Shown: one piece after another, positions 18,739 through 27,245 of the stretch | Layout of the letters: each line of letters opens with the position of its first letter | Numbering within the stretch: position 1 is the first letter of the stretch | DNA from: Bacillus mycoides | GTDB taxonomy: Bacteria > Bacillota > Bacilli > Bacillales > Bacillaceae_G | Assembly (NCBI RefSeq): GCF_018742245.1 | Contig: NZ_CP036132.1 | Location: forward strand, 4,397,001 to 4,461,000 | DNA length: 64,000 nucleotides | Reading direction: 5' to 3' | Made by a program: the position numbers and the translations under genes | Notes under the pieces: generated by a model | Told to the model about the DNA's origin: nothing | Databases searched by the model: none | Seen by the model: the letters and a program-made list of their open reading frames with translations, nothing else

Positions 18739-20598
18739 TTAGTCCTCTTTTGGAAGAACAATTCCTTTATACAATTGAACTGTAATGAAGTAATAAATCG
18801 CATAAATAACTACGAAAATTACAATTGGTACCCAAATACGGAAATATGGATCCATTAAAATAAATCCGAAAATATTCATACCAACTAATACGTGAGCAAT
18901 ACCCACAATTGCTGGGAATAGGAATACTAAGAATAACTCTTTATAAATTGATTTCGTTAATAATTCACGGCGCACACCGATTTTACGAAGCATTTGATAA
19001 CGCGTAATATCTTTTGATGCACCAGACAGAATTTTAAACATTAAGCAACTTGCCATCATTGCTAAGAAAGCAATTCCAAGGAAGAAGCCCATAAACACTG
19101 TTCCACTCGCAACACCGTAGAACATATCGTAAGCTTGATATTTACTGTTCATTCTTTCAGCCGTTACATTTTTATATTTATCTAGCTGCAACTCGTCAAG
19201 TTTTTTCCATTCTTTTGTGTATGTTAAGAAATCATCTGCTTTTCCGATAAATGCTATACCTTCTTTACCATTTATCCCATCGTACATTTTTTGATCTACA
19301 ATTTTAATCGCATGATCTTCGTATATATAATATGGATGGATTGTACTAAAAGCATCAACCCATTCTTCTGGAAGTTCTTTAGCGTTCGCATCTTTTTCAT
19401 TCATTTCTCTAGAAACTGCACCTACTGGTAGTTCCTCTGAAGCTTTCTTCGTATTCACTAAATCTTTCATCGACTTCATGTTTGTCATATCTTTTACTAA
19501 AGGACGATTTTTCTCTAAATCCTCTTTTATATAGTAAACGTATTTATCATCTACTTTGTAACGATATTCGTTTTTCTCTTTAAATGTAATACCGTCTAAA
19601 ATTTTCTTTTCTTCAGCTGTTGGGTTATGAACTACTGAATCATATATTACTAAACCATCTACCATTTTTATAACGTTATTTTTAAACGCCATACCACCTG
19701 AAATTGCACCCGCTCCAAGAGCAACTAACATTGCTACTGTCGCAAGCACTTTCGTTAAACTATTAATACGGAAGTTTAATTGTGCAAAAGTAAAAGCGTT
19801 AAGCCCTTTTTCGCTTCGTTTTTTATTACTTTTTAACTTTTTAATAATAACCGGAAGAAGCGATCCAAATAGCATGTAAGTACCAGCTGTTGTTGTAATT
19901 AATGCAATAAGGATTCCCATTTCTCTTAGCTTTTCCATATAAATCATTGATGCATAACCAATACCTAATAAAATAACCGCAAGGAATGCAACTAAACCTG
20001 TCATTTTTCCTTTCACTGCAACACGTTCTGTTTGTGCATCTGCATGTACAAGTTGTAATACAGAAATACGGGATAATTTAATACTATTCATAATTGCTGA
20101 TAATACAAATAATGCAAAGAAGAAGATGCAAGTAACAGTCATAGATGGTAAATAAAATGCTTTATAACCTTCACCCGCAAATTCGAGTTGTTTCATTAAC
20201 AACTGACCGATACCTTCTGCAAGTCCTATACCAACTGCAAGTCCAATCGCAAGAGACGCAGCACCTAATACAATTGTCTCAATAAACATAAGTAATGTAA
20301 CTTTATGCTTTTTTGCTCCTAACATCATATACATACCAAACTCTTTTTGACGAAGAGATAGTAAGAAAGAGTTCGCATATAAAATATAGAAGAAGGTTAT
20401 TATCGCTAATAAAAATGAGCCTGCTTGGAATACGAATCCAATTTGGCCAATAGTAGAATTTCCCTTAAGGAAGGCTTCGTTTAATGCTAATGTTTGGAAC
20501 ATATAAAAAATTGAAATGGACATGACAAGACCAACAAGTAAGACGATATAATCTTTCAACTTACTTTTCAGCCCTGACATGGAAAGTTTAAATAACAT
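18739..20598 (-). CDS. BceB-type ABC transporter permease (FtsX family)
   Basis: This 619-residue permease has about ten hydrophobic segments and a large extracytoplasmic domain (about residues 310-495) between helices 7 and 8, the hallmark of BceB/YtsD/YxdM permeases. These remove cell-wall-active peptides from their lipid targets and signal to a partner kinase. GGAGGGCCC precedes the ATG. It is 16 bp after its ATPase gene. No kinase/regulator pair is adjacent, which is unusual for BceAB modules. Confidence 0.85.
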   Translation of the reverse strand: MLFKLSMSGLKSKLKDYIVLLVGLVMSISIFYMFQTLALNEAFLKGNSTIGQIGFVFQAGSFLLAIITFFYILYANSFLLSLRQKEFGMYMMLGAKKHKVTLLMFIETIVLGAASLAIGLAVGIGLAEGIGQLLMKQLEFAGEGYKAFYLPSMTVTCIFFFALFVLSAIMNSIKLSRISVLQLVHADAQTERVAVKGKMTGLVAFLAVILLGIGYASMIYMEKLREMGILIALITTTAGTYMLFGSLLPVIIKKLKSNKKRSEKGLNAFTFAQLNFRINSLTKVLATVAMLVALGAGAISGGMAFKNNVIKMVDGLVIYDSVVHNPTAEEKKILDGITFKEKNEYRYKVDDKYVYYIKEDLEKNRPLVKDMTNMKSMKDLVNTKKASEELPVGAVSREMNEKDANAKELPEEWVDAFSTIHPYYIYEDHAIKIVDQKMYDGINGKEGIAFIGKADDFLTYTKEWKKLDELQLDKYKNVTAERMNSKYQAYDMFYGVASGTVFMGFFLGIAFLAMMASCLMFKILSGASKDITRYQMLRKIGVRRELLTKSIYKELFLVFLFPAIVGIAHVLVGMNIFGFILMDPYFRIWVPIVIFVVIYAIYYFITVQLYKGIVLPKED

Positions 20599-20614
20599 AC
20601 TGGGCCCTCCTTTC

Positions 20615-21376
20615 TTACGCTTTTTGTGTGCCTAAGTCTGCAAGCACATCTAAAATTTCTTTATAAAACTCTTCACGTGTACCACCGCGGTGAATTTCTT
20701 TATATAGCTCACCGTCTTGAATGAATAAAATACGCTGACAGTAACTTGCACTATATGGATCATGCGTAACCATCATAATCGATACGCCTTGTTCTTCATT
20801 TAAGTTTGTCATCGCATCAAGTAAACTCGCTGCATTTTTAGAATCAAGAGCTCCTGTTGGCTCGTCACCTAAAATAATTGCAGGCTCATGTACTAAAGCG
20901 CGCGCTGCTGCTGAACGCTGCTTTTGTCCACCAGATACTTCAGTTGGATACTTTTGAAGTATTTCTGAAATTCCTAACATATCAGCTACTTTTTCTACTT
21001 TCGGTCCAATATTACGTGATGGAACACCTTGAAGGGAAAGTGGAAGTGCAATGTTCTCATAAATAGATAAGTTCTCTAATAAGTTAAAGTCTTGGAAAAT
21101 GAACCCTAATTTTTGTGAACGGAAATCTGAAAGCTCACCTTGTTTCATTTCCGTAATATCCGTACCCGCAATTTCAACAACGCCGCCTGTTGCTTTATCT
21201 AACGTTGAAATTACATTTAATAATGTCGTTTTACCAGAACCAGATGGTCCCATAATTCCTACAAACTCACCCTCTTGAATTGAGAATGATACGCCTTTTA
21301 ACGCATGTGATTGGTTCTCACCTTTTTTACCGTACACTTTTTGAACGTTTTTCACGTCTACAACTGGTTTCGTCAT
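20615..21376 (-). CDS. BceA-type ABC transporter ATP-binding protein
   Basis: This 253-residue ATPase has Walker A GPSGSGKTT (residues 43-51), Q-loop FIFQDFNLL, signature SGGQKQR, Walker B IILGDEPTGALD and the switch histidine in MMVTHD. The sequence is of the MacB/BceA type. GGAGGATATAT precedes the ATG. It powers the downstream FtsX-like permease, probably for peptide-antibiotic (bacitracin-like) resistance; the actual substrate is not deducible. Confidence 0.88.
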   Translation of the reverse strand: MTKPVVDVKNVQKVYGKKGENQSHALKGVSFSIQEGEFVGIMGPSGSGKTTLLNVISTLDKATGGVVEIAGTDITEMKQGELSDFRSQKLGFIFQDFNLLENLSIYENIALPLSLQGVPSRNIGPKVEKVADMLGISEILQKYPTEVSGGQKQRSAAARALVHEPAIILGDEPTGALDSKNAASLLDAMTNLNEEQGVSIMMVTHDPYSASYCQRILFIQDGELYKEIHRGGTREEFYKEILDVLADLGTQKA

Positions 21377-21473
21377 ATATATCCTCCTACGCTTGTTTTT
21401 CCATTACCTATTTTGCGCCTTTTGGAGGGGAACTGCTATTTGTTAACATTACATTTACCTTACACTTTTGTAA

Positions 21474-21507
21474 TAAAATAAAACCAGGTCGTATTTCGAC
21501 CTGGTTT
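21474..21507 (-). terminator. Terminator of the 49-residue protein gene
   Basis: AAACCAGGTCG and CGACCTGGTTT form a perfect stem followed on the minus strand by ATTTTATTTTA. It overlaps the stop codon. Confidence 0.8.
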
Positions 21508-21655
21508 ACTCTGATTGCTTCGATCTTTGAGGTTGTCCTTTTTTACTGTTACGCTGTTTCACTTGAACAACTGGATCAAGTTCATTTGAAAATTCAGCGT
21601 TATGTCCATTTTGCGTTTTTTGCTCTGGGTTATTTTGATCTGAACGTTTCGCCAT
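21506..21655 (-). CDS. Small hydrophilic protein of spore-protein-like composition
   Basis: This 49-residue protein begins MAKRSDQNNPEQKTQNGHNA and ends RSKQSE. It is rich in Gln, Asn, Lys and Ser and has no hydrophobic segment. AAAGGAG precedes the ATG, and a terminator overlaps the stop. The composition resembles minor small acid-soluble spore proteins, but I do not recognise the family. It lies directly downstream of ytzC on the same strand. Confidence 0.55.
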   Translation of the reverse strand: MAKRSDQNNPEQKTQNGHNAEFSNELDPVVQVKQRNSKKGQPQRSKQSE

Positions 21656-21671
21656 TACATTCACTCCTTTA

Positions 21672-21935
21672 TTAGTGCGGTGTAATAATCATTTGATGTT
21701 GCAATTGGCGAATTGCCATCCGTGCTCTATTTAACTGCTCACGTTGCTCATCATTCGCATGTTGCTGCATCGTTTGTAAGTCGTTATATGCTTGTTCTAA
21801 TTGCAACTGCGCATCTGAATACTCCATCGTATTGTAATGCTCTTGTCTCATGCCTTGGTCTAATTGTTCTTTCGCATATTCCACCGCTTCTTCCGCTTGT
21901 GTAATATACGATTCAAGTGATTGACGCTCTGCCAT
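21672..21935 (-). CDS. ytzC: YtzC family protein (DUF2524)
   Basis: This 87-residue, wholly helical, Gln/Glu-rich protein contains KQEHYN..EYSDAQ-like segments (QEHYNTMEYSDAQLQLE), the signature of the B. subtilis YtzC family. GGAGGGACAAG precedes ATG at 21935; an upstream in-frame ATG lacks a site. It is divergent from ytqA, as ytzC is a neighbour of ytqAB in other Bacillus. No biochemical function is known to me. Confidence 0.75.
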   Translation of the reverse strand: MAERQSLESYITQAEEAVEYAKEQLDQGMRQEHYNTMEYSDAQLQLEQAYNDLQTMQQHANDEQREQLNRARMAIRQLQHQMIITPH

Positions 21936-22046
21936 ACTTGTCCCTCCTTGCTTCAATTCTCCTTTAGTGTGTCCCTTCCATATGAACCTTATGAGTATGT
22001 TATAATGGATTTTGTTTCATTTTGACTCGTCTTAGGAGGGAAAATA

Positions 22047-23006
22047 ATGAAGGTTCAAAACCCTTTTCCATATACAAATGACAATAAACGTTATCATACA
22101 TGGAATTACCACTTACGAAATGAATTTGGTGAAAAAGTCTTTAAAGTTTCATTAGATGCTGGCTTTGATTGCCCGAACCGTGACGGTACAGTTGCTTATG
22201 GTGGCTGTACATTTTGCAGTGCCGCTGGATCTGGTGACTTCGCTGGCGATCGCCGCGATGATGTTATAACTCAATATCATGAAATGAAAGAAAAAATGCG
22301 CTCAAAGTGGAAAGACGGAAAATGTATCGCTTATTTCCAAGCGTACACAAATACACATGCACCACTTGAAGTGTTAAAAGAAAAATTCGAACCGCTTCTA
22401 GCAGAAAAAGACGTTGTCGGTCTTTCTATTGCGACTCGTCCAGATTGCTTACCTGACGATGTTGTTGAATATTTAGCGGATTTAAATAAACGCACTTACC
22501 TTTGGGTTGAACTCGGATTGCAAACTGTTCATGAGCGCACCGCAAACCTTATTAATCGCGCTCACGATTATCCATCTTACGTTGAAGGCGTAAATAAATT
22601 ACGCAAGCACGGTATTAGAGTTTGCTCTCATATTATTAACGGTCTTCCCCTTGAAGATTACGACATGATGATGGAAACAACTCGTGAAGTTGCAAAGCTT
22701 GACGTACAAGGAATTAAAATTCATTTACTTCATTTATTAAAAGGAACGCCAATGGTGAAGCAATATGAAAAAGGACAATTAGAATTCCTTTCTCTTGAAG
22801 ATTACGTAAGTCTCGTTGTTGACCAACTTGAGATTATTCCAGCAGATGTAATTGTTCACCGCATCACAGGTGACGGTCCACCTGATTTAATGATCGGTCC
22901 AATGTGGAGCTTAAATAAATGGGAAGTATTAAATTCCATCGATGCAGAATTTGTACGCCGCGGAAGCTGGCAAGGAAAATATGCAAATGAGGAGAAACAA
23001 AAATGA
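22047..23006 (+). CDS. ytqA: Radical SAM protein YtqA (MnmL)
   Basis: This 319-residue protein belongs to the TIGR01212 radical SAM family, with an unusual cluster motif spanning Cys42, Cys54 and Cys57 (CPNRDGTVAYGGCTFC) and SIATRPDCLPD further on. Recent work on the B. subtilis homologue places it in wobble-uridine modification of tRNA (cmnm5 to mnm5 route, named MnmL); this is from memory. TTAGGAGGG precedes the ATG. Its 3' end overlaps ytqB by 4 bases (ATGA), so the two are translationally coupled. Confidence 0.85.
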   Translation: MKVQNPFPYTNDNKRYHTWNYHLRNEFGEKVFKVSLDAGFDCPNRDGTVAYGGCTFCSAAGSGDFAGDRRDDVITQYHEMKEKMRSKWKDGKCIAYFQAYTNTHAPLEVLKEKFEPLLAEKDVVGLSIATRPDCLPDDVVEYLADLNKRTYLWVELGLQTVHERTANLINRAHDYPSYVEGVNKLRKHGIRVCSHIINGLPLEDYDMMMETTREVAKLDVQGIKIHLLHLLKGTPMVKQYEKGQLEFLSLEDYVSLVVDQLEIIPADVIVHRITGDGPPDLMIGPMWSLNKWEVLNSIDAEFVRRGSWQGKYANEEKQK

Positions 23007-23575
23007 AATTAGAACGTGTATTACCGTTTGCTCGCATGCTACTGCAAACAGCAGTAAAAGAAGGTGATTACGCTATAGATGCAACACTTGGCAATGGACA
23101 TGACACTTGCTTCCTAGCTGAAATCGTTGGAGATAACGGAAAAGTATTTGGATTCGATATTCAAAAAGAAGCGATCGAAAGCTCTACTATCCGACTAAAA
23201 GAAAAAGAACTTTTCGAACGTACTGTTTTAGTCCACGATAGTCACGACACACTTGTATCCGTATTACCAGAAGATGCAAAAGGAAAAGTAACAGGCGCAA
23301 TCTTCAACTTAGGTTACCTTCCTGGCGGTGACAAACATATCGTCACAAAACCGAACTCAACAATCTCGGCGATTGAACAATTGCTAGAACTAATGGCACC
23401 TGAAGGTATCATCGTCCTTGTCATTTACCACGGACATCCAGAAGGACAAGTAGAACGTGACGCTGTACTTAAATTTGCAGAAGAACTAGATCAAAAACAA
23501 GCTCACGTTTTGCGATACGGCTTCATTAACCAGCAAAACAACCCGCCATTTATTGTGGCGATTGAAAAGCGATAA
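23003..23575 (+). CDS. ytqB: SAM-dependent methyltransferase YtqB (MnmM)
   Basis: This 190-residue class I methyltransferase has the SAM-binding motif DATLGNGHDTCFLA (about residues 26-39), the acidic strand end GFDIQKEAI and the NLGYLPGGD segment. The family (PF06962) includes the B. subtilis tRNA mnm5(s2)U methyltransferase MnmM, which methylates nm5U34. It is coupled to ytqA. Its stop codon TAA (23573-23575) lies within the ATAAA end of a bcr1 copy, so the repeat abuts the gene exactly. Confidence 0.85.
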   Translation: MKLERVLPFARMLLQTAVKEGDYAIDATLGNGHDTCFLAEIVGDNGKVFGFDIQKEAIESSTIRLKEKELFERTVLVHDSHDTLVSVLPEDAKGKVTGAIFNLGYLPGGDKHIVTKPNSTISAIEQLLELMAPEGIIVLVIYHGHPEGQVERDAVLKFAEELDQKQAHVLRYGFINQQNNPPFIVAIEKR

Positions 23576-23697
23576 AGTGAAACTTTAATCAGCCCTCACC
23601 AATCGGGCATTTATGGGTAGTTGATCTACCGCCTAACTTCTTTGCTCCAGCTGAATTTTGAGGTGGGAGTGTTACTGCCCACAAATAGCGGGATAAT
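23572..23697 (+). repeat. bcr1-type repeat, deleted copy abutting ytqB
   Basis: The copy starts ATAAAGTGAAACTTTAATC and ends GCGGGATAAT, with one mismatch in the terminal ATAAA. At 126 bp it lacks the CAGTGGGGG arm. Its first bases supply the ytqB stop codon. Confidence 0.85.
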
Positions 23698-23726
23698 ATA
23701 TCGACGATTCGACACAACACAATAGA

Positions 23727-23768
23727 ATAAGAAAAAGACGTGCATTCACTGCACGTCTTTTTCTTATT
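23727..23768 (+). terminator. Strong bidirectional-looking terminator
   Basis: AATAAGAAAAAGACGTGCA and its exact complement flank a five-base loop. It lies between ytqB plus bcr1 and the racemase gene and probably ends the ytqAB transcript. Confidence 0.85.
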
Positions 23769-23811
23769 CTCCTATATAATGGATGTATTAAATATTAAAG
23801 GGGACTAAGCA

Positions 23812-24638
23812 ATGATCGGAATACTAGCAGGAATGGGACCAAAATCAACTGGACCATTCGTCGATACAGTTGTAGCAAAGTGTCAAACAATATACGGAGC
23901 AAAGCATGATATGGACTTTCCTCATATGATGATTTATTCGTGCCCAACACCGTTTTACATGGATCGCCCTATTGATCACGAGGCGATGAAAAAAGCGATT
24001 ATTGAAGGAGCACAAAAACTTGAAAGTACTGGCGTAGGATTTATCCCGCATTAACGGGCAGTAAGACTCCCTCCTCAAAATTCAGCGAATGCGAGGGCGT
24101 TAGTTGGGAGATCAACTGCCCATAAAAGCCCGATTGGTTCAACTAATAATCAGTGGGGGATGGACAAAACCCCCACTGATTATAGTTTCACTTTATCGCT
24201 ATGCCGTGCAATACGGCGCATCTTTATTTTGAAGAATTACAGCATTCTCTGTCCATTCCGATTTTAAATATAGTCGATGAAACGTTAAAAGCAATTCCTG
24301 AAACTGCAAAAAGAGTCGCTCTCCTCGCAACAGAAGCAACTGTTCAAGCTGGTATTTACCAAGATGGGATTGCACAACGTAATATAGAATACATTCATAA
24401 TGAAAAATGGCAGGAAATGATTAATCAAATTATTACTTGTATTAAAGGCGGAGAAGTTGAAGAAGCTCACAAATTATGGAGTGCACTCGTTTTACAATTG
24501 AAAGATGAAGTAGATACCGCTATTATCGCATGTACCGATTTGAATGTAGTGGCGAATGAGGGCTTTGTAGATTCTGCTCAATGTCTTGCGAAAGCGGTTG
24601 TTAGGATGTATGTAGAAAATATAAAGAGGTCCCAATGA
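23812..24638 (+). pseudogene. Aspartate/glutamate racemase family gene split by bcr1
   Basis: The 5' part (23812-24044) starts MIGILAGMGPKSTGPFVDTV, the N-terminus of Asp/Glu/hydantoin racemases. The 3' part (24197-24638) continues with the active-site segment AMPCNTAH and later IIACTDLN with the second catalytic Cys. A bcr1 copy with TTTAT at each end (24040-24044 and 24192-24196) separates them and introduces a stop. Removing one repeat plus one TTTAT restores GVGFIAMPCNTAH in one frame and a 224-residue protein of normal racemase length. AAAGGGGA precedes the ATG. The gene is therefore an otherwise intact racemase disrupted by insertion; amino-acid substrate unknown. Confidence 0.92.
24040..24196 (-). 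mobile_element. bcr1 insertion with TTTAT target duplication inside the racemase gene
   Basis: The element runs TTTATCCCGC...TTTCACTTTAT. The two TTTAT copies are 152 bases apart. It contains the inverted arms CAGTGGGGG and CCCCCACTG and the conserved CCCGATTGG core. Both joints fall inside the racemase codons for Phe-Ile, giving direct evidence for a 5-bp target duplication. Confidence 0.93.
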
Positions 24639-24639
24639 A

Positions 24640-25110
24640 TATATCTTGCTGGCTATTGTTTTCAGAAAGATTATGTTGCTGCAGCAAGTTCATTAATTCA
24701 CCTTTAGTTGCAAATCTCTCTTTATAACGTCCTTTGTATACACCGTTTTCAGAAGTAAATTGCGCTTCCAATTCAAAGAAAGGCGTTGGCTTAAAGTTTT
24801 TAATTTCCTGCTGTCGCTTGTTTATCAAACACAACACAGATGTTTGTACTCGTATAAACACCTTGAACGCCTTTCTTACGTAAGAGAAGTGTATATAACC
24901 TAACTAGCATTCATTCCAATAATCCAATCGCTAATTTGACGTACTTGCGCTTCAGCAAACATGCGCTCATAATCTGAACCAGGCTTTAAATTCTGAAAAC
25001 CTTTTTTAGTATCATCTACTTCTAAACTATTGATCCACAAGCGGTTATTTTTTTTATTTGTACATCCTGCTTGTTGAATGATTAACCTCGCAATTGCTTC
25101 ACCCTCTCAA
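24640..25110 (-). pseudogene. Remnant of DNA topoisomerase III (TopB)
   Basis: Minus-strand translation from about 25110 gives D-stop-EGEAIA (the TopB motif DREGEAIA with Arg replaced by TGA), then RLWINSLEVDDTKKGFQNLK and PGSDYERMFAEAQVRQISDW with IIGMNAS, then, after a stop and a frame change, RVQTSVLCLINKRQQEIKNF and ELEAQFTSENG. These follow the order of type IA topoisomerase segments. Both ends are missing; the 3' end stops at the racemase stop codon, and the 5' end at a terminator. At least two inactivating changes are visible. Such topB genes are often carried on plasmids or integrative elements (inference about origin). Confidence 0.8.
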
Positions 25111-25117
25111 TCGTAAT

Positions 25118-25149
25118 AAAACTCCAACATAGCGCTATGTTGGAGTTTT
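25118..25149. terminator. Perfect palindromic terminator
   Basis: AAAACTCCAACATAGC and GCTATGTTGGAGTTTT are exact complements with no loop bases to spare. It lies 28 bases past the stop of the small lipoprotein gene. Confidence 0.85.
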
Positions 25150-25201
25150 ACTGCTACCTATTCATAGAAAGCACTTACTAAGAACAACATACTATAGCAT
25201 C
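25134..25201. repeat. 68-bp direct repeat, copy A
   Basis: This copy contains the 3' arm of the terminator and the last eight codons and stop of the lipoprotein gene. It differs from copy B (25572-25639) at one base. Confidence 0.95.
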
Positions 25202-25396
25202 ATCAAATGCATCTTCTGGAACATACACCTTATTGCCCTCTACTTTATATGGAATGTTGTTTCTTTCAAATCTTTCTGTGTCAACAGTTTCTACAGTGTC
25301 GCCCCATTTCACATATTTTCCTTTGTATTCTTTTTGACAAGCAGACAATATGAATAAAATAGATAGACAAAAAATCAGTATTAAATTCTTTTTCAA
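25178..25396 (-). CDS. Small lipoprotein
   Basis: This 72-residue protein has a signal peptide (MKKNLILIFCLSILFILSAC) with lipobox LSAC; the mature part is 53 residues, charged, and ends DAIVCCS. The start is TTG at 25394-25396 after AAGGAG at nine bases; an upstream in-frame ATG has no such site and would place charged residues before the signal. Function not recognised. The last codons are duplicated 438 bp away. Confidence 0.65.
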   Translation of the reverse strand: MKKNLILIFCLSILFILSACQKEYKGKYVKWGDTVETVDTERFERNNIPYKVEGNKVYVPEDAFDDAIVCCS

Positions 25397-25571
25397 AATC
25401 TTTGTCTCCTTTTTTATGCAAATATGTATTTTCAAGGTTTTAATTTAAAGAATATCACTAAGTAAAATATAAAGACAATACTATAGGATAATTACTTCTT
25501 CTTACATTCATTCTGTGCATTACTTACCAGTAACAACATTTGTCGCCACTAATTGATTATTAACTATTCGT

Positions 25572-25639
25572 GCTATGTTGGAGTTTTACTGCTACCTATT
25601 CATAGAAAGCACTTCCTAAGAACAACATACTATAGCATC
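25572..25639. repeat. 68-bp direct repeat, copy B
   Basis: This is the partner of 25134-25201, identical but for one A/C difference. On the minus strand it would encode the lipoprotein tail DAIVCCS and stop with no gene in front of it. It abuts a TPR-gene remnant on the other side. Confidence 0.95.
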
Positions 25640-25792
25640 TTTAATTACGTAAAAAGTAAATTGGATGAGGGCGACTTCCACACCGCCCTTACTTATTTTC
25701 AAAAGGCACTTCAAATTAGGATACAAAAAGGAAATGAAGCGCTGATTCATTCAACTAAGCTTTGCATTGCGTATTGTATGTCTCGCCGATAA
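25640..25792 (+). pseudogene. C-terminal remnant of a TPR protein
   Basis: The plus strand encodes LDEGDFHTALTYFQKALQIR and then KGNEALIHSTKLCIAYCMSR to a stop. The first part is a clear tetratricopeptide repeat. No start codon, ribosome binding site or upstream repeats are present; the sequence begins exactly at the end of the 68-bp duplication. It is probably the tail of a lost Rap- or regulator-like TPR protein. Confidence 0.65.
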
Positions 25793-25909
25793 AATCTGCC
25801 CTAAAAACTTTTAACATTTTTCACAATTCCTTCAAAATATCCACACTTAATCTCGCTATATTAAAATGAGGAATCTATTCATATAGGGAAGGTTAGGGGA
25901 ACTGAAAGT

Positions 25910-27211
25910 ATGAAAGTAAATCGTTCGCTTCATTACATTTTTTGGCGTTGGCATTTTTATGCTGGGCTTTTTATTACGCCGCTTCTTATTACATTGTCAC
26001 TGAGTGGAATTGGGTATTTATTTCGGGAAGAGGTTGAAGATTTCATCTATAAAGATTTATATTTTGGGAAGAGCGCCCAAACAGAGTCTATTTCGATGGC
26101 TGATTCGCTTTTCTTAACAGAGAAAAAATATCCACATTATAGTGTGGCGAAAATTAGTGAGTTTAATGGGGATTATAATACGAGGCTTACTATTGCAAAT
26201 GAATATACTGGGCAACAAAAATATGTGTATTTAGATAGCAATAATCAAATTGTTGGAGATCAAAATGCAGCTGAAACGTTTGCCAATATAATGCGGGAAT
26301 TACATAGTTCCCTTTTAGTCGGTGGCACTGTCGTCAATTATATTGTAGAACTTGCAGCGTGCTGGACAATCTTTTTAATTGTAACCGGATTGTATATGAG
26401 TATACGCCAATTCAAAAACACACCGTCATCCAATAAGCGCGAAAAAGCAAAACGACGTCATTCTATTATCGGTATTATATTTACAATTCCTCTCGTTCTG
26501 CTAGTCGCATCAGGTTTACCTTGGTCAGGATTTATGGGTAACCAAATTTATAAAATCGCAGCGTCGAATGAATCAATCGGATATCCGAAATTGTATATGG
26601 CACCACCTGAATCAAAGGTAAAAGAATTACCCTGGGCAACAAGAAAAGAAGCTCCTCCGGAATCTAACTCAAGTGAGCCAAAAATAATTTCAATTGATGA
26701 GTTACAAAAAGGGATTGAAATAAAGAGGCCATACGTTATCTCACTACCAACTGATCCGAAAGGTGTATTCACTGTTTCGAAATCAAGCGGTTCCGGTATT
26801 ACGGGTATGGATGTGGCACCAAATGAAGAAATAACAGCTTACTTTGATCAATATAGCGGAGAACTCATTTCGAAAACGGACTATCGTGATTATGGATTAT
26901 TTGCACAATGGTTCACTTACGGTATCCCGCTTCACGAAGGGCATTTATTCGGATGGCCAAATAAAATATTATGCTTACTAACAACATTATCTTTATTACT
27001 TCTCATTTATTACGGAGTAAAAATGTGGTTAGCACGGAAGCCTAAAGGAAAATTAGCGGCACCTCCAAAGCAAAAAGATAAGAAGAGCTTATTCGCTTTC
27101 TTTATCATGATGGTTATACTAGGCGCTGTCATGCCTTTATTCGGACTATCTGTTTTAGTTATCTTCGCAATCGAACTTCTCATATATGTATTTTCAAAAA
27201 TACGATCATAA
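25910..27211 (+). CDS. PepSY-domain membrane protein (PepSY-associated TM family)
   Basis: This 433-residue protein begins with RSLHYIFWRWHFYAGLFITP, the conserved first helix of PepSY-associated TM proteins (PiuB-like). It has four to five membrane helices (about 15-38, 140-162, 185-205, 340-365, 385-430) and an extracytoplasmic PepSY region. The conserved W-H-FYAG and HEGHLFGW histidines may bind haem or metal in this family. Members are often iron-regulated. A fair GAAGG-type site precedes the ATG. It shares a terminator with the convergent ytpB. Confidence 0.8.
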   Translation: MKVNRSLHYIFWRWHFYAGLFITPLLITLSLSGIGYLFREEVEDFIYKDLYFGKSAQTESISMADSLFLTEKKYPHYSVAKISEFNGDYNTRLTIANEYTGQQKYVYLDSNNQIVGDQNAAETFANIMRELHSSLLVGGTVVNYIVELAACWTIFLIVTGLYMSIRQFKNTPSSNKREKAKRRHSIIGIIFTIPLVLLVASGLPWSGFMGNQIYKIAASNESIGYPKLYMAPPESKVKELPWATRKEAPPESNSSEPKIISIDELQKGIEIKRPYVISLPTDPKGVFTVSKSSGSGITGMDVAPNEEITAYFDQYSGELISKTDYRDYGLFAQWFTYGIPLHEGHLFGWPNKILCLLTTLSLLLLIYYGVKMWLARKPKGKLAAPPKQKDKKSLFAFFIMMVILGAVMPLFGLSVLVIFAIELLIYVFSKIRS

Positions 27212-27213
27212 GA

Positions 27214-27242
27214 AAAAAACCACTCAACATGAGTGGTTTTCT
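27214..27242. terminator. Bidirectional terminator
   Basis: AAAACCACTCA and TGAGTGGTTTT form a perfect stem between the PepSY gene and the convergent ytpB. Confidence 0.9.
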
Positions 27243-27245
27243 TCA

